This document shows, in pieces, positions 36,913 through 46,278 of a stretch of 64,000 nucleotides of DNA. The stretch lies in assembly GCF_002073975.1 (NCBI RefSeq), contig NZ_CP020384.1, positions 1,736,001 through 1,800,000 on the forward strand, in the 5' to 3' direction. The position numbers and the translations under genes were made by a program. Numbering within the stretch: position 1 is the stretch's first letter; each line of letters begins with the position of its first letter. The DNA comes from Rhodovulum sp. MB263. Lineage in GTDB: Bacteria > Pseudomonadota > Alphaproteobacteria > Rhodobacterales > Rhodobacteraceae. Under the pieces are notes generated by a model that saw only the letters and a program-made list of their open reading frames with translations, had not been told where the DNA came from and ran no database searches.

Positions 36913-39618
36913 TCAGAAATCCTGCCAGCCGCCATCATTGAGCGCGCGCTTTCCAGGAGCGGTAGGCACGCCAGTGTTGCCGGGGGAGGGGGCGGGCTTT
37001 GCGCGCTGGGCCGGTCGCGGATGGCCAGATTCCGGCGCCTTGCGTAGGCGGAACCGCGACACAAGTTGCTGCAGGCTCGACGCTTCCTGCTTGAGGGTGG
37101 TGCTGGCGGCAGTTGCCTCCTCGACCATGGCCGCGTTCTGCTGGGTCACCTTGTCAAGTTCGGCGACGCCGACATTGATCTCGCCCAGACCGACCGATTG
37201 CTCCTGAGCCCCGGTCGCGATGCCGCCGATCAACTCGGCAATATCGCCGACCCGCACGACGATTTCACTCAGAGCCGCGCCTGCGCGGTTGACCAGGGAA
37301 ACGCCCGAAGCCACCTGATCGGAACTGGCCGAAATCAGGGTCTTGATCTCCTTGGCGGCCTCGGAGGAGCGCTGGGCCAGTGCCCGCACCTCGGAGGCCA
37401 CGACCGCAAAGCCGCGCCCGGCCTCGCCGGCGCGGGCCGCCTCGACGCCCGCATTCAGCGCCAGCAGGTTGGTCTGGAACGCGATGTCGTCGATCACGCC
37501 GATGATCTGGTTGATGCCATCCGAGGATTTCTCGATTTCGGCCATCGCCCCGATGGCCTCCTTGACAACGAGGCCCGATTTCTCGGCATTGCCGCGCGCC
37601 TCGCGCACGACATCCTCGACCTTTGCCGCGCCATCGGCCGCCGCGCGGACGCTGGCCGTCATCTCGTCCATCGCGGCCGCGGTCTGTTCCAGCGTCGCGG
37701 CCTGGTTCTCGGTGCGGCGCGACAGATCGCCTGCTGCGCCGGAGATTTCCTCGGCACGGGAAAATATCTCGGTCGCGTTCTCGACCACAGAGCCGATCAG
37801 CTCGTTCAGGGTGTCGATCGTTGCATTGAAATCGGCGCGCAAACCTTCGTAATCCTCGGGAAAACGGTTTTCGAGCCGCGCGGACAGATCACCTGCCGAC
37901 AGCGATTGCAGCGCTGCGGCGAGTTCGGTCACGACCGCGTTCTGTTCGCTCGCGCGGGCCTGCCGGTCCTGTTCGGCCTCGCGCTCCAGACGCTGCATGC
38001 GGTCGCGTTCGGCCAGTCCGTCGCGGAACACGACAAGCGCCTTGCCCATGCGGGCGATCTCGCCTCCGAAGAGGCCGAACCCCCTGACCTCGATCAACTC
38101 GCCCTGGGCCAGGCGCCCGGTGACGCGGGCGAGCCGACCTATCGGCGAGATGATCAGCAGCCAGGTCAGAAGCAGGGCAAGGATGAAGATGGCGACGCTG
38201 CCCAGAGTGACGAGATCCAGACGATCCCGCGCGGCCTCGGCCTCGGCCAGGATCGCGGCCCCGGCCGCCTTTGCATCCGCCATCGCCGCGCTGCCCTGCG
38301 TGCTGGCCGCCCCGGCGATCTCGCGCAGCCGTTCATAGGCCGACCGCGACCCGGCTTCGGCTTCGTCAAGGGACATGATCTCGACGCGATGCGTGGCCAC
38401 AATCCCGGTTTTCGGGTCGGCATAGGCGGCAAGCCGGTCGAGCATGCCGCGCAGCTTGTCGGCCAGGAAAACCCGGTCGCTCAGCCCGGTCAGCCTGTCG
38501 CGGGCGTCGACGATCTGGGCCTGGGCGGCATCGGCATCGGCGATGTCCTTGGCCGTGGCCCCGAGATAGGATCGGGCGACTAAGGTTGTGACAGCAAGGT
38601 CGATATCGGCTGTGTCGCGGATCTGCTGCACCTCGTTGCCGAGCAGCCTGTGGATGGTGTCACGGTTGAAGGCGGCGGTGTTCTCGGCGCCGATCATGAG
38701 CTTGAAGGTCAAATCGTCAATCGCCGAACTGAGGGCGATATTGCTGTCGTCGCGCAGCTTCATCACGTCTTCGATATAGCCGGCCCGCGCGCGGAAGCCG
38801 GTATTGGCCACATTGGCGAAGGCGGCTCTGGTCTCGGTCAGGACCGGCAGATAAAGCGGGATCGTTCCGGCCGCCTCGAGTTCGGCAAGCACGGTGTCGA
38901 GCTTGCGCAGGCTGGCGACGGCAATGTCGCGCAGGATCGTGGTCAGGGCCGGATCCTTCTGTTCGGCGATGGCCAGCGCGACGCCGGACAGAAGATTGAT
39001 CTCGGCCCGCGCCTGCAGGATCAGCGCGGTCGAATTGAAATCGGTATCGACCAGCGTTCCGAGTGTGTCCGACACGCTTTCGATGGTCCGGTCGCCTGCT
39101 AGATTCATGTCGCGGACCGCATCCGCTGCCATTTCGGCGAGCGCCTCGCGGATTTCTTTCACCGTCGTGGTGAAATCTGTCAGCTGGTCCTGCATCCGGT
39201 TCTGAGCGGCGAAGCGCCGGTCGATGGCCGTGCGCATCCCCGCGACCTCGTCCGAAAGCGCCGTCAGCATGGGCAGGAAGGTGGCTTTGTCCGCGTCGGG
39301 CAACTGGTTCACCGCCGCCACGATGTCCTTGCTTCCGGAGATGAAATCCCTGTAGCCGTCATCAACCCCCTGAAGGTCGTGCGCCATCAGCATCTCCGAC
39401 AAGGCATCGCGGATTTCTCCGGTATTCTCGATCACGGTGATTCTGGTTCCTATGCCCGGCAACTCGTCGGTCATGAGCCCGGTGAGCGAGGCCGAGAGCG
39501 TGTTGAACACCATCGTGGCGATGATGATTGCCGCCGCCGTCATCGCACCCATGAGCAAGAGGACAGACGAGAATTTCAGCGCGATACTGCCGAATACCGT
39601 CGACAGGAATTTGAGCAT
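36913..39618 (-). CDS. Methyl-accepting chemotaxis protein with C-terminal pentapeptide tether
   Basis: A 901-residue chemoreceptor; GGAGGG precedes the ATG. Helix 1 ([20 protein letters not shown]), a long helical periplasmic domain (about 35-450), helix 2 ([21 protein letters not shown]), HAMP and an MCP signalling domain with the conserved [19 protein letters not shown] tip. The protein ends in a flexible proline-rich tail and the last five residues GWQDF, fitting the xWxxF pentapeptide that tethers CheR and CheB. It follows the binding-protein gene by 54 bases on the same strand, so the two are likely co-transcribed and the binding protein may present ligand to it. Confidence 0.92.
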   Translation of the reverse strand: MLKFLSTVFGSIALKFSSVLLLMGAMTAAAIIIATMVFNTLSASLTGLMTDELPGIGTRITVIENTGEIRDALSEMLMAHDLQGVDDGYRDFISGSKDIVAAVNQLPDADKATFLPMLTALSDEVAGMRTAIDRRFAAQNRMQDQLTDFTTTVKEIREALAEMAADAVRDMNLAGDRTIESVSDTLGTLVDTDFNSTALILQARAEINLLSGVALAIAEQKDPALTTILRDIAVASLRKLDTVLAELEAAGTIPLYLPVLTETRAAFANVANTGFRARAGYIEDVMKLRDDSNIALSSAIDDLTFKLMIGAENTAAFNRDTIHRLLGNEVQQIRDTADIDLAVTTLVARSYLGATAKDIADADAAQAQIVDARDRLTGLSDRVFLADKLRGMLDRLAAYADPKTGIVATHRVEIMSLDEAEAGSRSAYERLREIAGAASTQGSAAMADAKAAGAAILAEAEAARDRLDLVTLGSVAIFILALLLTWLLIISPIGRLARVTGRLAQGELIEVRGFGLFGGEIARMGKALVVFRDGLAERDRMQRLEREAEQDRQARASEQNAVVTELAAALQSLSAGDLSARLENRFPEDYEGLRADFNATIDTLNELIGSVVENATEIFSRAEEISGAAGDLSRRTENQAATLEQTAAAMDEMTASVRAAADGAAKVEDVVREARGNAEKSGLVVKEAIGAMAEIEKSSDGINQIIGVIDDIAFQTNLLALNAGVEAARAGEAGRGFAVVASEVRALAQRSSEAAKEIKTLISASSDQVASGVSLVNRAGAALSEIVVRVGDIAELIGGIATGAQEQSVGLGEINVGVAELDKVTQQNAAMVEEATAASTTLKQEASSLQQLVSRFRLRKAPESGHPRPAQRAKPAPSPGNTGVPTAPGKRALNDGGWQDF

Positions 39619-39672
39619 GGGATCCCTCCGGGAGGTGGTTCAGAGACCTCGGGCCGCGAGGACCCGCCCTTG

Positions 39673-40836
39673 TCAGAATTTCGGATCGGACGCGGGCAGC
39701 GGCTCGAATGCGCCATCGGCGCCGATCCTGGTGAGAAAGACCTCGTCGAGGCCCTGATTGTCGCCGGGGCCGTAAGCGAATTGCAGGCCGCCGAGGTCGA
39801 ATGTGCCGAGCTGGCCCAGCGCCGCGAGCATCCGGCTGCGATCGGCAAAGGGGCCTGCCTTTTGCAGTGCCCGCAGGGCGACGCGCCCGGCCAGGTAGCC
39901 TTCGAGCGAAACGAAATCCGGTCGGGCCGCGGCATCGATCTCTTTCAGAGCGGCCTGATATTCGGCCACGACCGGCAATGCGGCATCGCCGGGAAACGGC
40001 ACGACCTGGCTGACGATGATGCCCTCGCCATCGGGGCCGAGCTCCTCGCTGAGCGCCCGCGACCCTACAAAGGAGATATTCACCACGGTCGGCCTGAAAT
40101 CGAGCTTGCGGCCGACGCGGACGAATTCGGCGACCGGCTTGTAGGCCGCGACCATCACCACCGCATCGGGACGCGCCTTCCGGATGTTCAGAAGGGCCAC
40201 CTTCACCGCCAGCGTGTTGCGCGTGTAATTGCCCTCGGCTACAAGCGTGAGGCCGCGTTTCTTCATCGCGCTGCGCACCCCTTCGAGCCCGGCCTGGCCG
40301 AAACCGTCATCCTGATAGAGGATCGCGATCCGGTCCATGCCGAGCCTGTCCACCAGATAGGCGATCCAGGCTTCGGTTTCGGCATCGTAGCTGGCGCGGA
40401 TATTGGTCACGTTGTCGATCCAGGGCGTGCGCAGGAAGCCGGCCCCGGTCAGCGGGCCGATCACCGGCATGCCCGCCTTCGCCGAAAGCGGCTGGGTCGC
40501 CTTGGCTGTGGGGGTTCCGACCTGGCCGATCAGTGCGAGATGCCGATCCTCGGAGAGGATCCTGTCGACGGCGGCGGCCGAGCGGGCGGGTTCGTAACCG
40601 TCATCGACGCTGTCGAGCACGACCTTGCGGCCATGTATGCCGCCGGCACGGTTGGCCTCTTCGAAGGCGGCCAGCAGGCCCAGACGCATGCCCTGACCGA
40701 GCGCGGCGGCCGGCCCTTCCAGGGCGGCGATCTGGGCAAATCGGAAAGCCGGCCGGTCGGTTCCGGAGGCGGCGATGGCCGCGATCGGCGGGCCGAAAAG
40801 GCTGGCCAGGACTGCGATGACAATGACAAGGCGCAT
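39673..40836 (-). CDS. Periplasmic binding protein, branched-chain amino acid (Peripla_BP_6) type, without transporter
   Basis: A 387-residue exported protein with a signal peptide (VIVIAVLASLFGPPIAAIAA) and a LivJ-like fold: FAQIAALEGPAAALGQGMRLGLLAAFEEAN, VDDGYEPARSAAAVDRIL, IGQVGTPTAKATQPL, YQDDGFGQAGLEGVRSAM. No LivHMGF-type permease or ATPase accompanies it; instead the next gene on the strand is a chemoreceptor. Two explanations fit: it captures an amino-acid-like attractant for the receptor, or it serves a transporter encoded elsewhere. GGAG precedes the ATG. Confidence 0.85.
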   Translation of the reverse strand: MRLVIVIAVLASLFGPPIAAIAASGTDRPAFRFAQIAALEGPAAALGQGMRLGLLAAFEEANRAGGIHGRKVVLDSVDDGYEPARSAAAVDRILSEDRHLALIGQVGTPTAKATQPLSAKAGMPVIGPLTGAGFLRTPWIDNVTNIRASYDAETEAWIAYLVDRLGMDRIAILYQDDGFGQAGLEGVRSAMKKRGLTLVAEGNYTRNTLAVKVALLNIRKARPDAVVMVAAYKPVAEFVRVGRKLDFRPTVVNISFVGSRALSEELGPDGEGIIVSQVVPFPGDAALPVVAEYQAALKEIDAAARPDFVSLEGYLAGRVALRALQKAGPFADRSRMLAALGQLGTFDLGGLQFAYGPGDNQGLDEVFLTRIGADGAFEPLPASDPKF

Positions 40837-40910
40837 GACGTGCTCCGGTACCGGACGGGTCCGGTTCGAAGCTCTAGCTGTCCCTGCGTTAAGATGAGGT
40901 GAGCAGGCAC

Positions 40911-40967
40911 CCCGGAAATCGCCGTCGTTTCCCTTAAAGTTCGAGAGAACTTCAGGCGATTTCCGGG
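40911..40967. repeat. Nested inverted repeats upstream of the binding-protein/chemoreceptor operon
   Basis: A perfect 13-bp inverted repeat (CCCGGAAATCGCC at 40911-40923, GGCGATTTCCGGG at 40955-40967) encloses a second one (AAGTTC-GAGA-GAACTT). It lies 75-131 bases upstream of the ATG at 40836 and 35 bases past the peptide-transporter stop. There is no T tract on either strand. It may be an operator or a processed RNA structure. Confidence 0.6.
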
Positions 40968-41001
40968 CCGGGCCGGGCCGGGCCGCGGGCAGGGGGCTGC
41001 C

Positions 41002-41766
41002 TTATCCGTCCCGGCTATAGCCGGTCGAGGCCTGCAGAAGCGCGCGGGTATAGGGATGCGAGGGCGTCATCGCCCGCATCTCGTCGACGCCCATCACCTC
41101 GACGATCTCTCCGGCCTTCATCACCGCGATGCGGTCGCACATATGGGCCACCACCGCGAGATCGTGCGAGACCATCAGGAAGGTCAGGTCATGCTCGGCC
41201 CGGAGGTCGGCCAGCAGGTTCAGGATCTCGGCCTGGACAGAGACATCGAGCGCCGAGGTCGGCTCGTCGAGCAGCAGGATCGAGGGCTCGGGCGCGAGCG
41301 CCCGGGCGATGGCCACGCGCTGACGCTGGCCGCCCGACAGCTGGTGCGGATAGCGAAAGCGGAAGGCGGGGCCGAGGCCGACATCGTCGAGCAGCCGCAC
41401 GATCCGGGGCTCGACATCGCGAAACCCATGCAGATGCAGGGTTTCGGACAGAACCTGATCGACCGACTGGCGCGGATGGAGCGAGGCATAGGGGTCCTGA
41501 AAGACCATCTGCACGCTCTTGTAGAAGTTGCGGTCGCGGCGGTGGCCGGAACGGACCGGATTGCCGTTCACCGCCATCCGCCCCGACCAGTCGGGCGCAA
41601 GCCCGCTCAGCGCGCGCATGATCGTCGACTTGCCCGACCCGCTTTCGCCGACCAGCCCGAAGCTTTCGCCATGGCCGACGCGGAAGCTTGCGCCCCGGAC
41701 GGCATCGACCCGGTCGCGGCCCTCGCCGAACCAGACGCTCACATCGTCGAAGAACAGCGCGCTCAT
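41002..41766 (-). CDS. Peptide ABC transporter ATP-binding protein (DppF-like)
   Basis: A 254-residue ATPase. Walker A GESGSGKST, Q-loop VQMVFQDPYASLHPRQ, signature LSGGQRQRVAIARAL, Walker B ILLLDEPTSALD, switch histidine MVSHD, and the HPYTRALL end typical of oligopeptide ATPases. It overlaps the other ATPase gene by 4 bases. Last gene of the import operon. Confidence 0.9.
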   Translation of the reverse strand: MSALFFDDVSVWFGEGRDRVDAVRGASFRVGHGESFGLVGESGSGKSTIMRALSGLAPDWSGRMAVNGNPVRSGHRRDRNFYKSVQMVFQDPYASLHPRQSVDQVLSETLHLHGFRDVEPRIVRLLDDVGLGPAFRFRYPHQLSGGQRQRVAIARALAPEPSILLLDEPTSALDVSVQAEILNLLADLRAEHDLTFLMVSHDLAVVAHMCDRIAVMKAGEIVEVMGVDEMRAMTPSHPYTRALLQASTGYSRDG

Positions 41767-42617
41767 GCCGGCCTCACCGAAGGAGCCTCGGCCCAGGCCG
41801 GATCGCGGCGCAGCACCTCCAGCCGTTTCTGCGGCGCATCGAGCCGGGGCAGCGAGTTCAGAAGGCCCCGCGTATAGGGGTGCCTGGCCTCGTGCAGCCT
41901 GTCGGCCGCGCAGGTCTCGACCACGCGGCCCGCATACATGATCAGCACCCGGTCGCAGAAATCGGCGACGAGATTCAGGTCATGGCTGATGAAGATCAGT
42001 CCCATCCCGCGCTCCTGCACCAGCTTGTCCATGATCTGCAGCACCTGGGCCTGGACCGAGACATCGAGCGCCGAGGTCGGCTCGTCGGCGATCAGCAGCT
42101 CGGGATCGGGGATCAGCATCATCGCGATCATGATCCGCTGGCCCATGCCGCCCGAAAGCTCGTGCGGATGGGCGCGCATCACCCGCTCGGGATCGCGGAT
42201 CGAGACCGCGTCCAGCATCTCGAGCGCCCGGCGCCTGGCTTCGGCCCGGCTGCCCTTCTTGTGCACGCGCCAGGCCTCGATCAGCTGCTCGCCCACGCTC
42301 ATCACCGGGTTCAGCGAGAATTTCGGATCCTGCATCACCATCGAGATCCGCTCGCCGCGCACCTTGCGCATCTGGGCCTCGGATTTCTGCATCAGATCCT
42401 CGCCATCGAGCCGGATATGCCCGGCGGTGACCTGCCCGGGGGGCCGGATCAGCCGGAGGATCGAGCGCCCGGTCATCGACTTGCCGGAACCGCTTTCGCC
42501 CACGATTCCAAGCCGTTCCCGGCCGAGCTTGAAGGAGACGCCGCGCACCGCCTCGAACATGCCGGTGCGGGTGGGGAAGCGGACCCGAAGGTCCTCGACA
42601 TCCAGAAGATGGGTCAT
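41763..42617 (-). CDS. Peptide ABC transporter ATP-binding protein (DppD-like)
   Basis: A 284-residue ATPase; the ATG at 42617 overlaps the permease stop (ATGA) and has GAAGGGAG upstream. Walker A GESGSGKSM, Q-loop MVMQDPKFSLNPVM, signature LSGGMGQRIMIA, Walker B LLIADEPTSALD, switch histidine ISHD, and the HPYTRGLL peptide-transporter tail. The signature motif has GGMGQ in place of the more usual GGMRQ or GGQRQ. It would pair with the DppF-like subunit as a heterodimer under the two permeases. Confidence 0.9.
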   Translation of the reverse strand: MTHLLDVEDLRVRFPTRTGMFEAVRGVSFKLGRERLGIVGESGSGKSMTGRSILRLIRPPGQVTAGHIRLDGEDLMQKSEAQMRKVRGERISMVMQDPKFSLNPVMSVGEQLIEAWRVHKKGSRAEARRRALEMLDAVSIRDPERVMRAHPHELSGGMGQRIMIAMMLIPDPELLIADEPTSALDVSVQAQVLQIMDKLVQERGMGLIFISHDLNLVADFCDRVLIMYAGRVVETCAADRLHEARHPYTRGLLNSLPRLDAPQKRLEVLRRDPAWAEAPSVRPA

Positions 42618-43525
42618 TTCTCTCCCTTCGGGTCCAGCACGTCGCGCAGCCCGTCGCCCAGCAGGTTGAAGGCGAGCGATACGGTGAAGATGGCCAGCCC
42701 CGGCATGGTGGCGACCCACCAGTGATCGAGGATGAAGCGGCGACCTTCCGAGATCATCGCGCCCCATTCGGGGCTGGGCGGCTGGGCGCCGAGCCCGAGA
42801 AAGCCGAGCCCCGCCGCGGCCAGGATGATGCCCGCCATGTCGAGCGTGACCCGCACGATCAGCGACGAGATGCAGAGCGGCCAGATATGCCGCGTGATGA
42901 TCCGGACCGGCCCCGCCCCCTGCAGCCGCACCGCGCTGATGAAATCGGCATTGCGCATGGTCAGCGTCTCGGCCCGGGCGATCCTTGCATAGGGCGGCCA
43001 GGCGGTCAGCGCGATCGCCAGCACCGCATTCTCGATCCCCGCCCCGAGGGCTGCCACGAAGGCCAGCGCCAGCACCAGCCGCGGGAAGGCCAGGAAGATG
43101 TCGGTGATCCGCATCAGGACCATGTCGACCCAGCCGCCGAGATAGCCCGAGAGGGTGCCCATGATCAGCCCGGCGAGCGGCGCGATGAGGGCGACCAGGG
43201 TGACGATGTAAAGCGTGATCCGCGAGCCGTAGATCAGTCGCGAGAGGATGTCGCGTCCGAGCGAGTCGGTGCCCAGTGGATGGCCGGGGGTTCCCAGGGG
43301 CAGAAGCCGTGCGGAAAGATCCTGATGGAAGGGATCATGCGGCGCGATCCAGGGCGCAAGCGCGGCAATGGCCAGCAGCGCGACCAGGATCGCCAGCCCG
43401 AACATCGCCATCGGATTGCGGCGGAAGGCCAGCCAGCCCTGATAGAGGCGCGCCAGCCGCGCCTGTCCCCGCGATTGCGGCGCATCGGTCAGAAGCCAGG
43501 CGCGTAGTCCGGTCGTTTCGGTCAT
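42614..43525 (-). CDS. Peptide ABC transporter permease (DppC-like)
   Basis: A 303-residue polytopic protein with the DppC N-terminal signature (RRNPMAMFGLAILVALLAIAALAPWIAPHDPF), PLGTDSLGRDILSRLIYGSR, and the EAA loop that contacts the ATPases (ARAETLTMRNADFISAVRLQGAG). It overlaps its neighbours by 4 bases at both ends. Confidence 0.9.
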   Translation of the reverse strand: MTETTGLRAWLLTDAPQSRGQARLARLYQGWLAFRRNPMAMFGLAILVALLAIAALAPWIAPHDPFHQDLSARLLPLGTPGHPLGTDSLGRDILSRLIYGSRITLYIVTLVALIAPLAGLIMGTLSGYLGGWVDMVLMRITDIFLAFPRLVLALAFVAALGAGIENAVLAIALTAWPPYARIARAETLTMRNADFISAVRLQGAGPVRIITRHIWPLCISSLIVRVTLDMAGIILAAAGLGFLGLGAQPPSPEWGAMISEGRRFILDHWWVATMPGLAIFTVSLAFNLLGDGLRDVLDPKGEK

Positions 43526-44583
43526 TTCGCCCTCGGATCGAAGACCTTGTAGAGCAGGTCGGAAAAGACGTTGAGCAGCACGAAGGCCAGACCCACCACA
43601 ACGGTGCCGCCCAGAACCGCGCTCATGTCGGCCGAAAGCAGGGCGTTGGTGATGTAGGAGCCGATCCCCGGCCAGGCGAAGATGATCTCGGTCAGCACCG
43701 AGCCTTCCAGAAGCCCGGCATAGCTGAGCGCGATCACCGTGATCAGCTGCACCCGGATGTTGCGGAAGGCATGGTTCCAGATCACCGCGCGCTCGCTCAG
43801 GCCCTTGACGCGGGCGGTGATGACATATTCGGCCGACATCTGCTCGAGCATGAAGGAGCGGGTCATGCGGCTGATATAGGCGAGGCTGTAATAGCCCAGC
43901 AGCGAGGCCGGCAGCACGATATGGCTGAGCGCGTCGCGAAAGACCGTCCAGTCGCCCGCCAGCGCACTGTCGATCAGGATCATGCCGGTCACGGGCTCGA
44001 TCATGCCGTCATAGAAGATCGACAGCCGCCCCGGCCCGCCGACCCAGCCCAGAATGCCGTAGAAGACCAGAAGCCCCATGAGCCCGAGCCAGAAGATCGG
44101 CATCGAATAGCCCACCAGCGCGACGACGCGCGCGATCTGGTCGATCCAGGACCCGCGCCGAACGGCAGCCAGAACGCCCAAGGGCACGCCCAGCAGCACG
44201 CCCATCAGCGTGCCCAGCGTCGCCAGTTCCAGCGTTGCCGGAAAGACCCGGGCGATGTCTTCCGAGACGGGGCGCGCGGTCAGCAGCGAGGTGCCGAAAT
44301 CTCCCCTCAGAACATCCTGTAGATAAAACCAGAACTGCACCAGCAGCGGCCGGTCGAGGCCGAGCTCCTGATAGACCCGTTGATAGACCTCGGGGCTGGC
44401 GCGTTCGCCGACGATGGCCAGGACCGGGTCGAGGGGCATCACCCGGCCGATCAGGAAGGTGACGAACAGAAGGCCCAGCATGGTGATCGCGACCGATCCC
44501 AGCGTCATGCCCGTCCGTTTCACCCAGCGGGGAGGGAAGGGCGCGCGGCCGCGCCCGTCCTGTGCATTGCCGGAGACCGACAT
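43522..44583 (-). CDS. Peptide ABC transporter permease (DppB-like)
   Basis: A 353-residue polytopic protein. The first helix (MLGLLFVTFLIGRVMPLDPV), GDFGTSLLTARPVSEDI and an EAA loop (VITARVKGLSERAVIWNHAFRN) are DppB-type. The N-terminal 30 residues are basic and cytoplasmic. It starts 1 base after the binding-protein stop. Confidence 0.9.
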   Translation of the reverse strand: MSVSGNAQDGRGRAPFPPRWVKRTGMTLGSVAITMLGLLFVTFLIGRVMPLDPVLAIVGERASPEVYQRVYQELGLDRPLLVQFWFYLQDVLRGDFGTSLLTARPVSEDIARVFPATLELATLGTLMGVLLGVPLGVLAAVRRGSWIDQIARVVALVGYSMPIFWLGLMGLLVFYGILGWVGGPGRLSIFYDGMIEPVTGMILIDSALAGDWTVFRDALSHIVLPASLLGYYSLAYISRMTRSFMLEQMSAEYVITARVKGLSERAVIWNHAFRNIRVQLITVIALSYAGLLEGSVLTEIIFAWPGIGSYITNALLSADMSAVLGGTVVVGLAFVLLNVFSDLLYKVFDPRAK

Positions 44584-44584
44584 G

Positions 44585-46180
44585 CTACTTCGTCACTTTC
44601 CAGTAGCTGGCATCGGCGATCGCCTGCCCGGTGGTGAAGCCCTGGACAGTGTCGCGGATGCCGTCCTGCTCGATGTTCTGGAACATGATGGCGAAGGGCG
44701 AGGTCTCACGGAACCTGGCCTGGATCTCGTGATACATCTCGACCCGTTTGGCGGTGTCGCGCTCGGTCACGGCGGCATCGGTCATCTCGGTCAGATCGTC
44801 CGCATCCCAGGAGTTCCGCCAGGCCAGGATGCCCGCATTCTGCGCCTCTTCCGAATTGTCGGGGTTGTAGGCGAAGGTCGAGGCATTGGTCTGCGGATCG
44901 GGATAATCGGGGCCCCAGGTGCCCAGATAGACATCGAGATCGCGGGCACGGTACTTGGCCAGGATCTGCTTGCCGGTGCCGACCTCGATATTCAGCTTGA
45001 TCCCGGCCTGGGCGAAGGTGTTCTGCATCGACTGGGCGATTTCCATCCGCTCCTGAACGTCGCGCACCCCGATGGTCAGATCGAGCCCGTCAACGCCCGC
45101 CTCGGCCAGCAGCTCCTTGGCCTTCCCGACATCGAGCGAGAACGGGTTGTCCCTGACCGCGCCCAGATAGGTCTGCGGCAGGAAGTTCTGCTGGATCGTC
45201 CACTGCCCCTTGAGGAAGCTGTTGGCCATGCCCTCGTAATCGACGAGGTGCTTGAGGGCTTCCAGCACCTTCGGATCCTGCAGCTCGGGGATCTTCTGGT
45301 TGAAGGAGGCATACATAAGGTAGCCCTTCAGCTCTTCATGGATCCTGACGCCCTCGGCGCCGTCAAGCCCCTGCACATCCTGCGGGTTGAGGTTGCGCGC
45401 GACGTCGATATCGCCCCGTTCCAGCAGCAGCCGCTGGGTCGCGCTTTCGGTGATATGGCGCACGATCACCCGCTTCATCGCGGGCGCGCCCTGATAGAAA
45501 TCGGGATTGGCCTGCAGGGTGACGGATTCGTTCGGTTTCCAGGCCACCAGGCTGTAGGCTGCCGAGCCCGCCGCATGGGTCTTGAGCCAGTCATGCCCCA
45601 TGTCGCCATCGACCTCATGCGCCATCACCGTCTTCTTGTCGAGGATCGAGCCGATGGTGGCGGTCAGGCAGTTCAGCACGAAGGAGGTGGCATAGGCCTT
45701 GTCGGTGGTGACGGTCAGCATGTTGCCCTCGGCCCGGATCGTCTCTTCGATATTCTCGGGCGTGAAACCGAACTGGGTCAGAAGGAAAGAGGGCGTGAGG
45801 TTCAGCAGAACCGCCCGGCGCAGCGAGAATTCGGCATCCTCGGCGGTCACCGGGTTGCCGGATGTGAAGGTGACGCCCTCGCGCATGGTGAAGGTGATCG
45901 ACCGGCCGTCCTCGCTGACCTCCCAGCTTTCGGCCAGATCGGGCTGGTAGCCGGCCTCGTAATCGAGCGGATCGAAATTCACCAGCCGGCCATAGACATT
46001 GCGCAGCACGTCGCCGCCGGCGAATTCGAAATTCTCGGCCGGGTCGAGCGTGGTGATGTCGTCGATCCGGTTGGCCACGACCAGCATGTTGGCGGGGGTC
46101 TCGGCCCAGAGCGCGGGGGCGGTGGCGATGAATGTCGCGCTCAGCGCGGCGCCCGAGAGCAGCCTGGCGAAAGTGGTCAT
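44585..46180 (-). CDS. Periplasmic peptide-binding protein (SBP_bac_5, DppA-like)
   Basis: A 531-residue exported protein with signal peptide (LLSGAALSATFIATAPALWA) and the family-5 binding-protein pattern: DDITTLDPAENFEF, LAESWEVSEDGRSITFTMREGVTF, AEDAEFSLRRA, GSAAYSLVAWKPNESVTLQANPDFY. It delivers di- or oligopeptides to the adjacent permeases. The preceding gene is an M19 dipeptidase, which fits a dipeptide substrate. Confidence 0.9.
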   Translation of the reverse strand: MTTFARLLSGAALSATFIATAPALWAETPANMLVVANRIDDITTLDPAENFEFAGGDVLRNVYGRLVNFDPLDYEAGYQPDLAESWEVSEDGRSITFTMREGVTFTSGNPVTAEDAEFSLRRAVLLNLTPSFLLTQFGFTPENIEETIRAEGNMLTVTTDKAYATSFVLNCLTATIGSILDKKTVMAHEVDGDMGHDWLKTHAAGSAAYSLVAWKPNESVTLQANPDFYQGAPAMKRVIVRHITESATQRLLLERGDIDVARNLNPQDVQGLDGAEGVRIHEELKGYLMYASFNQKIPELQDPKVLEALKHLVDYEGMANSFLKGQWTIQQNFLPQTYLGAVRDNPFSLDVGKAKELLAEAGVDGLDLTIGVRDVQERMEIAQSMQNTFAQAGIKLNIEVGTGKQILAKYRARDLDVYLGTWGPDYPDPQTNASTFAYNPDNSEEAQNAGILAWRNSWDADDLTEMTDAAVTERDTAKRVEMYHEIQARFRETSPFAIMFQNIEQDGIRDTVQGFTTGQAIADASYWKVTK

Positions 46181-46278
46181 CTTGGTCGTCCTCTCTGTTG
46201 GTCTGTTCTTATGTCGTTGCGCGTCTCATGGCGTGGCACGGGGCCGCCGGTCGTTGGCTCTGGGTCAGAGGCCCCGGG

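Noticed and set aside
36549-37064. A 171-residue Pro/Arg-rich minus-strand protein including tandem TGPPD repeats
   Set aside because: It overlaps the end of the chemoreceptor in another frame, has no ribosome site and its repeats reflect the DNA tandem repeat.
44585-46180. Nickel-binding protein NikA
   Set aside because: Family-5 binding proteins include NikA, but the operon is led by a dipeptidase and the ATPases carry peptide-transporter tails.
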